From NCBI GenBank assembly GCA_025936175.1, contig JAICTV010000024.1, positions 1 to 38,009 of the forward strand: a stretch of DNA of 38,009 bases, in the 5' to 3' direction. The translations under genes were made by a program, and so were the position numbers. The notes below the pieces were generated by a model. That model had not been told where the DNA came from and did not search any database. It saw only the letters and a list, made by a program, of their open reading frames with translations. This DNA is from Phycisphaerae bacterium (GTDB lineage Bacteria; Planctomycetota; Phycisphaerae; Tepidisphaerales; Tepidisphaeraceae). This document shows, piece by piece, positions 16,798 to 24,700 of the stretch. Position 1 is the stretch's first letter. Each line of letters begins with the position of its first letter.

Positions 16798-16864
16798 GTC
16801 ATCCTGAGGTACCTCGAAGGATCTGCGTCCGTCCCCCAGATGCTTCGGCGTACCGCAGCATGAC
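16798..16864. repeat. Palindromic repeat, family A
   Basis: Left arm GTCATCCTGAGGTACCTC from 16798, right arm ending GCAGCATGAC at 16864. It sits at the junction of the two zinc-ribbon genes and is open in the frame of the downstream one, which can mislead start prediction. Confidence 0.75.
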
Positions 16865-16880
16865 AGGCCATCCAGCTCCT

Positions 16881-17282
16881 TCACATCACGCGGAGCACCC
16901 CGCGCGAGATCATGTCAGACACAATCAGCCCGACGACCAGAACCAGCATCGCCAGCAGCATGAACAGGTACACCCACGCCCCGAGCAGTCCCTCGCGGCA
17001 CGGATACGGCCGCGGCAAAGGATCCGGCTCATCTCGTTCGCGCTCCGCCAGCAGGAGCTTGGCGCGGAGGTGCGGCGGCACTTCGGTCGGCTTGCCGCAC
17101 GCGGGACAGAAGATCGTCGTCCCGATCGCGCGCTTGCGCCAGTTGAGCTCCGTCCCGCAGGTGGGGCAGAAGGCGCGGTCGGCATTGACGCGGGGATAGG
17201 CGACATCCGTCGCGATGCGAAAGGCGGTATGCGCCGCCCGCAGGGCGATCATCGATTCGCGGCTCGGACCGACGCTCTTCAA
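16881..17282 (-). CDS. Zinc-ribbon protein with C-terminal membrane helix
   Basis: 133 residues from a TTG at 17282; an ATG at 17252 is an alternative, but similarity to the neighbouring paralog extends to SVGPSRESM, favouring the TTG. CPTCG and CPACG form a zinc ribbon followed by TEVPPHLR, an acidic/basic linker, and a long C-terminal hydrophobic helix (LGAWVYLFMLLAMLVLVVGL). No enzyme motif is present. The neighbouring PrsW-like protein opens with a similar ribbon, so the three adjacent genes may share a role. A perfect TATAAT lies just upstream (separate entry). Confidence 0.75.
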   Translation of the reverse strand: MKSVGPSRESMIALRAAHTAFRIATDVAYPRVNADRAFCPTCGTELNWRKRAIGTTIFCPACGKPTEVPPHLRAKLLLAERERDEPDPLPRPYPCREGLLGAWVYLFMLLAMLVLVVGLIVSDMISRGVLRVM

Positions 17283-17291
17283 GGCAAGCCG

Positions 17292-17348
17292 ATTATATCG
17301 CGTTCATAAGTCCTCGATTGCACGTTTGTGATCACGATCGTGCAATCG
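17292..17348 (-). promoter_or_regulatory. -10 element plus 10-bp dyad upstream of the zinc-ribbon genes
   Basis: The minus strand has a perfect TATAAT at 17297-17292 with no good -35. In its place is a perfect 10-bp inverted repeat, CGATTGCACG (17315-17324) and CGTGCAATCG (17339-17348), around a 14-base centre containing GTGATCAC. A dyad replacing the -35 is the layout of an activator-dependent promoter. No regulator is known. Confidence 0.45.
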
Positions 17349-17452
17349 CGCAGTAAGTATGGAGACGTGTTCTTTGGCAAGTGAATAGCAATGTGCGGAC
17401 GCGGCATGCGCCGCGCAAAGCCCGTCACTCCGTGCGAGGTATTCAGCCGGGA

Positions 17453-17488
17453 TGCAACGCCGTGCAACCGGGTGCAACGTGGTGCAAC
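17453..17488. repeat. Four TGCAAC hexamers with exact 10-bp spacing
   Basis: TGCAAC starts at 17453, 17463, 17473 and 17483, i.e. on the same helical face at each turn. The stretch is upstream of the zinc-ribbon promoter (-) and just beyond the 3' end of the PrsW-like gene. The related half-site TTGCAC/GTGCAA also occurs in the dyad at 17315-17348. Confidence 0.7.
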
Positions 17489-17552
17489 AAAAACATCGAA
17501 TGCGCAAAACGAACTCACCTGCCAATTCGGCATGAGGGCGCCGGGGTCGTTG

Positions 17553-18941
17553 CTACTGCACCAGTCGCGTTCCCTTGTGCGTTTTGATCAGCTTCGGCCC
17601 GGACTGGATGATCTGCGACGCCCGGATCTCCTTCATCCGCGAGTCGTGGATCAGCCACGCCAACCACCCGAAGCACGCCAGCCATGCGACGATCGCGCCG
17701 GCGTCCATGTGCTTCTTGAGGAAGGTGTCGAAGAGCCCGTGCAGGAAGATGGGGACGATGAGGATGGCGGTCATGAGCAGCAGCCAGTCGATCGGGTCCT
17801 TCCATTCCGCCAGGAACTTTTGCTTGCGGAAGATGAGGATGCCGCAGCAGCCGCTGAGCATGACATGGAAGGCGATGCAGGAGAGGAAGCGCTCGACGTA
17901 AATGTCCGCGCCGGTGATCCCGTTGTAGAAGGTGGTGCAATAATGAATTCCTTCGGAAATGCCGAAGCCCGCGCCGCTGGCCATCCCGATCAGGCACGCT
18001 TCGCGCCAGCCGATGTACTCGCGGCGGAGTTTCCACAGCACCGGGATGCACTTGGTGACCTCTTCGCACACCCCCACGCCGAAGACGAACCCGAGCAGGC
18101 TCGGGCCGAACGGCGCATCAGGGTGCAGCGCGGCCATGTACCAGATGCCGATGCAGCAGCATCCGCCGAAGTATTGGAAGGTGAGCAAGATCGCCACGCC
18201 GATGGTTGAGGTGAACAGGCCCGCGAGGAACAGGTCCTTGGGCTCGGCGGATTCGGAGGGGATGGCGACGGCGACGATCAGGAACCACACCAGCGTTGCG
18301 ACGACCGCGATCGGCCAGTGTGCCCACGTCTCGCGCGCGAAGGCGGCGCCTTCGAGACGATGGCCGGGCAGTCCATGCAGCGCCTCGTCCAGCGCTTCGA
18401 AGCCCTTGTAGTTTTTCTGATCGTCGAACTTCTCCTTCAGCGCCGGATATTTCTCCAGCGTCTTGTTGATGAGCTGCTCGAGGTCCGGCTTGCCGGAGAC
18501 CGTCACGAAGATCAGCGGGAGGATGAAGATCAGCATCACCCAGTAGACGTGCGCCCGCCAGGATTGCTCGCGCCGCTTCACCTCTTCATCGACCGAAGGC
18601 AGCGGCCCGGGGACGACGCGATCGGGGAGCTTGACCGCCTTGCGCGCGGGGATGATGGTCGTTTGCGGCGGCGGAAAGTACGGCGGCGGCTCGATGTACT
18701 GCGGTTGCTGCGGCGCGACCGACTTGCGCTTGGACGGTTTCGGCGGCGGCGGCCACTGCGTCGGGATCTCAGGATCCGCCGCCGGCGCGGGCGCGGAGAA
18801 GTCCGGCGGATCGATCGCCCTGGCGACCGGGTACGGCACGAAGACCATCTGCCCGCACGACGGGCAGCGGCACTCGCGTCCCGCCTGGTCGTCGCGGGCG
18901 CGCAGCTTCTTGCCACAGGAGCAGGCAACTACGATCGGCAT
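17553..18941 (-). CDS. PrsW-family intramembrane metalloprotease with N-terminal zinc ribbon
   Basis: 462 residues. An N-terminal zinc ribbon (CSCGKKLRA...CPSCGQMVFVP) is followed by a Pro-rich linker (~45-105) and about eight hydrophobic segments. The PrsW motifs are present: CEEVTK near residue 290, GFGISEGIHY near 327, AFHVMLSG near 355 and LHGLFDTF near 398, supplying the Glu and His residues of this glutamic/metal-type membrane protease. In Bacillus subtilis PrsW cuts the anti-sigma factor RsiW; no sigma or anti-sigma gene lies in this window. The ribbon-plus-PrsW arrangement appears to be a planctomycete-style variant; whether it cleaves a neighbouring ribbon-TM protein is speculation. 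Confidence 0.85.
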   Translation of the reverse strand: MPIVVACSCGKKLRARDDQAGRECRCPSCGQMVFVPYPVARAIDPPDFSAPAPAADPEIPTQWPPPPKPSKRKSVAPQQPQYIEPPPYFPPPQTTIIPARKAVKLPDRVVPGPLPSVDEEVKRREQSWRAHVYWVMLIFILPLIFVTVSGKPDLEQLINKTLEKYPALKEKFDDQKNYKGFEALDEALHGLPGHRLEGAAFARETWAHWPIAVVATLVWFLIVAVAIPSESAEPKDLFLAGLFTSTIGVAILLTFQYFGGCCCIGIWYMAALHPDAPFGPSLLGFVFGVGVCEEVTKCIPVLWKLRREYIGWREACLIGMASGAGFGISEGIHYCTTFYNGITGADIYVERFLSCIAFHVMLSGCCGILIFRKQKFLAEWKDPIDWLLLMTAILIVPIFLHGLFDTFLKKHMDAGAIVAWLACFGWLAWLIHDSRMKEIRASQIIQSGPKLIKTHKGTRLVQ

Positions 18942-19051
18942 CGTCTCGCGCGCGAACTTAAAAAAGCCCCACCGCCCGCAATTGGCGGATGTGAACGTCG
19001 GCGCGAAATCGTATCAAGGCGACCTCGACGATCACAGGGGAAAGTGAAGGT

Positions 19052-19083
19052 CCAACAACTCCCGCGATCCCGCGGGGAGTTGG
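19052..19083. promoter_or_regulatory. Strong hairpin in the gap upstream of glycogen synthase
   Basis: CCAACAACTCCCGCG and CGCGGGGAGTTGG form a stem of about 13 pairs with one bulge and a 4-base loop. It lies between divergent genes, has no T-run, and is ~60 bases before the ATG at 19141, so a leader structure or protein site is more likely than a terminator. Confidence 0.35.
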
Positions 19084-19140
19084 AACGTCACATGGTTGCG
19101 AGCGATTTCACAAATTGATCGCTTTGAAGGGAGGGTGATA

Positions 19141-21375
19141 ATGGCGAGCATGGCAAGACGCGGTCGCGGCGACGAAGCGGGCGGCGGAACGAAGCAGGCG
19201 GCGAAGGATCAGAAGCCGTCGCAGGCGCCGCCGTCATCGCCGCAGAAGAAGTCGGATGGCGCGCAGCCATCATCGAACGGACCGGTCGCGAAGCAGCAAC
19301 CGCCGCCCGCGCCGGTGATCGCGAAGGTTGTCGCGCGCAAGCCTCCTCCTCCGCCGCCGGCGCCGTCGACCGCGCCATCAACGCAGCCTCCGATGACTGC
19401 TCCTGTTGCGAAGACGCCCTTCGGGTCCGAGCCTCAGGGTCGAGGACAAGCGGCGCCGGCTCAGTTCAAGGTCCCTGCGACTCCGCCTCCGGCACCGCCC
19501 GTGCACGCAGCACCGCCCGCGCCCGCGCCGGCGACATCACCGTCATCCCCTCCCCTCCCCCCACTCCTCTTCGAGATCGGCTGGGAAGTCTGCTGGCAGC
19601 TCGGCGGGATCTACACCGTGCTCAAGACCAAGGCCGATTGCATGATCGATCGCTGGGACGATCGATACTGCATGATCGGCCCGTACAACCCCGCGACCGC
19701 CGCGCTGGAATTCGAAGAGCGCCCGACGGAAGGAATCATCCGCGAGACGCTCGATCGCCTGCGCGCACAGGGCATCCCCTGTCACTTCGGCCGCTGGCTC
19801 ATCCCCGGCCGGCCGCGCGTCATCCTGCTCGACTACCGCGCGCGCTACCAGCACCTCGACCACGACAAGTACCTGATGTGGAAGGACCACGGCATCTCCG
19901 TCCCCAACAACGACGGCGAGGTGAACGAGGTGGTCGCCTTCGGCTTCACCGTCGCCGAGTTCTTCCGCGAGCTGGCCAACGTCGCGCAGGGACGAACCGT
20001 GCTGGCGCACTTCCACGAGTGGATGGCCGGCGTCGCGGTCCCGCGCATCGCGCACAACCAGCTCCCGATCACCACGATCTTCACCACGCACGCGACGCTG
20101 CTCGGGCGATACCTGGCGAGCAACAGCCCGAGCTTTTACGACAGCCTGCCCTTCATCAAGCCGGACGAGGAAGCCGCGCGCTACCAGATCTGGCCGCGCT
20201 TCGCGATCGAGCGCGCGGCGGCGCACGCGTCGGTCGTCTTCACGACCGTCAGCGAAGTCACCGCGTTCGAGGCGGAGAAACTCCTCGGCCGCCGGCCGGA
20301 CGTCATTCTTCCCAACGGCCTGAACATCCAGAAATTCGCCGCTTTGCACGAGTTCCAGAACCTGCACCGCCAGTACAAGGAGCGCATCCACGATTTCGTG
20401 ATGGGGCATTTCTTCCCCAGCTACACGTTCGATCTCAACAACACACTCTACTTCTTCACCAGCGGGCGCTACGAGTACACGAATAAGGGGATCGACCTGT
20501 TCATCGAGTCGATGTACCGGCTGAACCAGCGGATGAAGACGCTGCCCGCGATGCTGCCGCGGCCGACGGTCGTCGCGTTCATCATCACCCGCGCGCCGAC
20601 GCGCAGCATCAACGTCGCCACGCTGCAGAACCAGTCGATGCTCAACGACCTGCGGCAGACGTGCATCGAGCTGCAGACGGAGATGGGCCGCCGCCTCTTC
20701 AATTCCGCCGCCACCGGCCGCATCCCCGGCTATCCGGAATTACTACCGGAAGATTCACAGGTGCGCCTCAAGCGCGCGATCCACGCGTGGCGGAGTCATT
20801 ACCAGCCGACCATCGTCACGCACGATCTCGTCGATGATGCCGGCGATCCGGTGCTCAAGCATCTGCGTCACCGCGGCCTGTTCAATGCCGAGGACGATCC
20901 GGTGAAGGTCGTTTTCCATCCCGACTTCGTGACCGCGGTAAGCCCGCTGATCGGGATGGACTACCCGCAGTTCGTCCGCGGGTGTCACCTGGGGATCTTC
21001 CCGAGCTACTACGAGCCGTGGGGTTACACGCCGATGGAGTCGATCGCGATGGGCGTGCCCGCCGTGACGACCGACACGAGCGGCTTCGGCGCGTACGTGC
21101 AGCGCCACATCCCCGATGCGGCGGAGAACGGCTGTCTCGTTCTCAACCGTCGCACGTCCGGCTTCGATCGCGCGGCGGACGATCTGACCACGTACCTCTT
21201 CGACTTCGTCCGCCTCAACCGCCGCCAGCGCATTGAGCTGCGCAACAAAACCGAGCGGTTGGGGGAACAGTTCGACTGGTCAACGCTGGTCAAGCAGTAT
21301 CACGCCGCCCACGATCTGGCGATGGAACGCGTCGGCGCGCCCAAGCCGGGGAAGCTGGAATTGAGAATGGTGTGA
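19141..21375 (+). CDS. Glycogen synthase, GT3 (animal/fungal GYS) type, with Pro/Ala-rich N-terminal extension
   Basis: 744 residues from the ATG at 19141, preceded by AAGGGAGGG. The first ~140 residues are low-complexity (Pro, Ala, Lys, Gln) and probably disordered. The GT3 domain begins EIGWEVCWQLGGIYTVLKTK and contains HFHEWMAGVAVPR (near 289), TTHATLLGRYL, TVSEVTAFEAEKLLG, LPNGLNI and IFPSYYEPWGYTPMESIAMG (near 620), which closely follow the eukaryotic GYS pattern, not bacterial GlgA (GT5). It would elongate alpha-1,4-glucan from UDP-glucose. The regulatory C-terminal tail of animal GYS is absent. No branching enzyme or phosphorylase gene is nearby. Confidence 0.92.
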   Translation: MASMARRGRGDEAGGGTKQAAKDQKPSQAPPSSPQKKSDGAQPSSNGPVAKQQPPPAPVIAKVVARKPPPPPPAPSTAPSTQPPMTAPVAKTPFGSEPQGRGQAAPAQFKVPATPPPAPPVHAAPPAPAPATSPSSPPLPPLLFEIGWEVCWQLGGIYTVLKTKADCMIDRWDDRYCMIGPYNPATAALEFEERPTEGIIRETLDRLRAQGIPCHFGRWLIPGRPRVILLDYRARYQHLDHDKYLMWKDHGISVPNNDGEVNEVVAFGFTVAEFFRELANVAQGRTVLAHFHEWMAGVAVPRIAHNQLPITTIFTTHATLLGRYLASNSPSFYDSLPFIKPDEEAARYQIWPRFAIERAAAHASVVFTTVSEVTAFEAEKLLGRRPDVILPNGLNIQKFAALHEFQNLHRQYKERIHDFVMGHFFPSYTFDLNNTLYFFTSGRYEYTNKGIDLFIESMYRLNQRMKTLPAMLPRPTVVAFIITRAPTRSINVATLQNQSMLNDLRQTCIELQTEMGRRLFNSAATGRIPGYPELLPEDSQVRLKRAIHAWRSHYQPTIVTHDLVDDAGDPVLKHLRHRGLFNAEDDPVKVVFHPDFVTAVSPLIGMDYPQFVRGCHLGIFPSYYEPWGYTPMESIAMGVPAVTTDTSGFGAYVQRHIPDAAENGCLVLNRRTSGFDRAADDLTTYLFDFVRLNRRQRIELRNKTERLGEQFDWSTLVKQYHAAHDLAMERVGAPKPGKLELRMV

Positions 21376-21379
21376 ACGG

Positions 21380-21456
21380 CTTCCGTAGCATGTCCGTTTC
21401 CGCCATGCCGGCTCGACAGGGAAAACAGCATGGGCGTGGACGCCCATGCTGCGAAG
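21380..21456. repeat. Palindromic repeat, family B
   Basis: Left arm 21380-21408 (CTTCCGTAGCATGTCC...) and right arm 21428-21456 (inverse of CTTCGCAGCATGGGCG). It starts four bases after the glycogen synthase stop and could end that transcript. Confidence 0.8.
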
Positions 21457-21676
21457 GGGAAAAGGGGGAATTCAGTGCGATCTCTCCGCCAGCCGCCGGC
21501 ACACTTGCGGCGCACCCTCCGCCGCGCCTTCGATCCGACGGCCGAGCCGACCAGACCGTTGAACGGCGCGCTCTGGCTGCACGGCACGAGGTCAGCGCGC
21601 TGCGCCATCAGGTTCACGGTCGGGCGGGTGATCTCCTTGAGGTTCACCGTGTGTTTGCCGGGCGCTGCCGGCGCAA
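21457..21676 (-). other. Coding-like stretch, possibly a remnant or a short gene (not firm)
   Basis: Between the repeat and the terminator, the minus strand reads KEITRPTVNLMAQRADLVPC and SAPFNGLVGSAVGSKARR with GC-rich third positions, so it looks protein-like. The open frame continues across the repeat into the 3' end of the glycogen synthase gene (to 21300), which is unlikely for an intact gene, and its apparent start lies inside the terminator stem. I do not recognise a family. It may be a decayed gene or a chance frame. Confidence 0.25.
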
Positions 21677-21677
21677 T

Positions 21678-21718
21678 AAAAAAAGGATCCGGCACCTGAA
21701 CCAGCGTGCCGGATCCTT
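21678..21718 (-). terminator. Intrinsic terminator of the helicase gene
   Basis: A perfect 13-bp inverted repeat, AAGGATCCGGCAC (21683-21695) and GTGCCGGATCCTT (21706-21718), has a 10-base loop. On the minus strand the stem is followed by a run of Ts (complement of the A7 at 21678-21684). It lies 29 bases after the stop of the minus-strand helicase gene. Confidence 0.85.
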
Positions 21719-21746
21719 CAACGTCTCTAATTCTTCTATCGGCCGA

Positions 21747-24700
21747 TCAGGCGGCGTTCTTGTCCTGCTCCTTGAGCTTTCTTCGCCGCGAGATGATCTC
21801 GCGGACGCTCGACCCGGTCGCCGTCGCTGCGGCGTTGCCGGCGGCGTTCAGTTCCGCGGCGCGCTCCGCCGCCTCCTTCTCCGTTTCCAGCGCCTGCTCG
21901 ATGTCCTTGAGGATACCGGCCATGCAGCCGTTGGGATCGCGGAAGAAGTGCGGCGTCCAGACGCGATGCACCTTCCATCCCTGCTGCTGCAGCATGTGCG
22001 TGCGGAAGACTTCCCATTCGACCGGGTCGTCCGTCACGTAGCGCGTCGTGTCGCAAAGCACGCCGATCGAGACGTCCTCGGCACGCTCGGGATGATGAAC
22101 CGCGAGATCGACGCAGAACCCTTCGTTGCCCCAGTGCACATCCGAACCGACGTTGTGCAGCGTCACCAGCCGACCGGCGAGCGATTTGGCGAACTGCGAC
22201 GGCGCCTTCGCCGGGCGCGGGTTGACCGCCTGCCGCTCGTCCGCCTTGGCGTTCTTGAGGATCCGCCAGGCGGTTTCGTAATCTTCCGCCAGCCGCTCGG
22301 CGTAATTCAGGTACGCGAAGAGCAGCCAGGTTCCGCTGGGCGTCTGACCCTGCGGGATCGGGTGCATCGTCGCGTACTCGCTGCGCGGGATGCTGGTGAC
22401 GATGTGGATTTGCTCGCGGGCGCGCGTGACGAGCACGTTCAAGCGCCGCCCGCCGCCCGGCTTGCCGACGGGGCCGAAGTTGCGACGGAAGCGGCCCTGC
22501 TTATCCGGGCCGTACGTCGTGCTGATGATCAGGTGATCGCGCTCGTCGCCCTGGACGTTCTCCAGGTTCTTGACGAAGAGGCCCTCGGTCGAGTTCTCGC
22601 CGCGGCGGCAGCGCGCCTCGGCGAGCTTGGCGGCGAACTCCGCGTCGCTCTCCGCCGCCTCTTCCAGCTTCTCCACGATCAGCTCGCGCTGCGGGAGATT
22701 GAAGCAGGCGATGCCGATGCTCGGCGGCTGCGGGCGCTTGAGCAGTTCCTTGACGATCTTGATGACCGCGTCCGCCTCGGTCTCGTTCTTGCGTTTTTCA
22801 TAAAGGCCTTCGGCGCGATAGAGCGTGAGCGGCGCGTGGCGCGATCGCTTGTGCGGATGCTCCGGAATCGCCTGCAGGCGCGAGCCGTAGAACTGCTCGT
22901 TGCTGAAGCCGATCAGGTCCGCGTGGCGCGAGCGGTAGTGCACGTCGAGGTAGCACTGATGGATGTCGAGGCCGAGCGCGGCGCCGAGCACGTCCTCGAT
23001 CTCCCCCTGGTGCGCCTCGAACAGCTCCTGATCGCTCTCGGTCTCCTCGTCGTCCGCGCTGGCGGCGATGGAGGATTCGAAGAAGCGCGTCGGCGGAAGC
23101 TGCTTCGGATCGCCGGCGATGACGACGCGCGTCGCGCGGGTCAGGACCGGCAGCGCCTCTTCCAGCCGGCACTGCGAGGCTTCGTCGAAGACGATCAGGT
23201 CGAAGATCGCCTGCCGCGGGAAGAGCTGGGCGACGGTTTCGGGCGACGCCATCCAGACCGGACGGAGCTCGAAGAGCGGATCGCCGCCCTCGACGCCGGC
23301 ACCGTGCTGGATGACCTGGCGAAGGCGCATCGCGCGGTCGCCCCGCCCGGTGAGCCGGCGGCGGAGGTCCGCGCCGATCGCGTTGAGCCGCGTGCCGGCG
23401 TTGATGAGCAGGCGCTCCTTCTGCCGGGCCGTCCACTTGCTGAGGATGACGTCGCGGACGAGGTGTTTCTTCCGCGCGCTCAGCTCGAGGTAGCGGTCGA
23501 ACGTGTTCTTGAGACGATGACCGTCGACGGCTTGAAGATTGGGCTCGGCGCGGAGTCGGCGGACGATTTCGCCCGCGAGGACGGCGCGTCGGCAGGCGGA
23601 ATAACCCGCATCCGCGCTGACGCCCGCATCGAGCAACGTCGCCGCGGCTTCGGCGAGCGGACCCGGCAAAAGCGCCAGGCCGTCGCGAACGCGCAGCACG
23701 CCTTCGAGCGAGTCCAGCTTCGTCGCCAGCGCGTGGATCGTCGGCAGCGCCTCGGCTCCGCCGCGCACTTCGGCGGCGAAATTATTCAGCCACTTGAGAT
23801 CGAACAGGAACGTCCCGGACAGCGTTTCTTCCAGCTTCACCAGCGCCAGGGCGCGCCGCGGCGCATCCTGCATCGCGCGGATGATCCCCTCGGCCGCCGC
23901 GGGTTCGCGGAGCGCACGCAGGACCGAATCCGTCACCGACACCTTCGCCGCCTCGGCGCGCACGCCGATCAGCAGGTCGAGCAGCGTTCCGTGCGTGTCG
24001 ATCGTCGAGATCAGCGCGTCATCGTTCGGCGGGAGCGGCGCGTTGGGCTCGGCGAGCGTCTGCTTGAAGACTTCGATCAGCCGCGCCCGAGCTTCGAGCC
24101 GACGCAATGCGGTCTCGAGGCGCTTGGCGTCCTTCGGCGAGGTCTCGAGGCCGAAGTTGCTCAGCACCTTCGTCGCCGGCCCGGCGGCGGTGGCGATCAG
24201 GCCGTTGATCGTCGTCACATGTTCATCCGGCACGGAGATCTCTCCGCCCGCTTGCGTCTTCGCGCCAGGATTCTTGCACAGGGTCTGGACGACCGCGTGG
24301 TGACGGCGGAAATCCGTGATGAGCGTGTCGTCATCGACGCGCCGGCCGTACGCCTCGCCGGTGATGTTCTCGATCACCGTCTGCAGATCGAGCCGCGCCT
24401 GCAGATTGAGGAGGAAATCCTTGATCTCGGCGGCGGACTGCGCGCCGAGCGGCTTGTTGAACTGCTTGCACACCGTCTCGGCGGCGCCCTTCTTGCCGAA
24501 GGCAAGCCCGCCGAACATCTTGCCGGCGACTTCGATGTACGCATCGAGCGCGCCGATCCACTCGTTGATCTGCGCGGCATCGATCTTCACGCGCTCGATC
24601 TTCATCGCCATGCCGGCGTCGAGGTGGCTCTGCTCGATCGCGGCGGCGATGGACTGGGCGGCGTCGAGGCGCTTGAGGGCGCTCGTCGCGGCTTTGCTCC

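Noticed and set aside
17279..17533. 84-codon minus-strand frame between the zinc-ribbon and PrsW genes
   Set aside because: It is spelled by the TGCAAC array and the dyad region and shows no protein-like pattern; the stretch is better explained as regulatory DNA.
18960..18995. Possible minus-strand terminator (CCGCC...GGCGG then T6)
   Set aside because: It lies upstream of the PrsW-like gene with no gene before it on that strand, and the stem is only five pairs.
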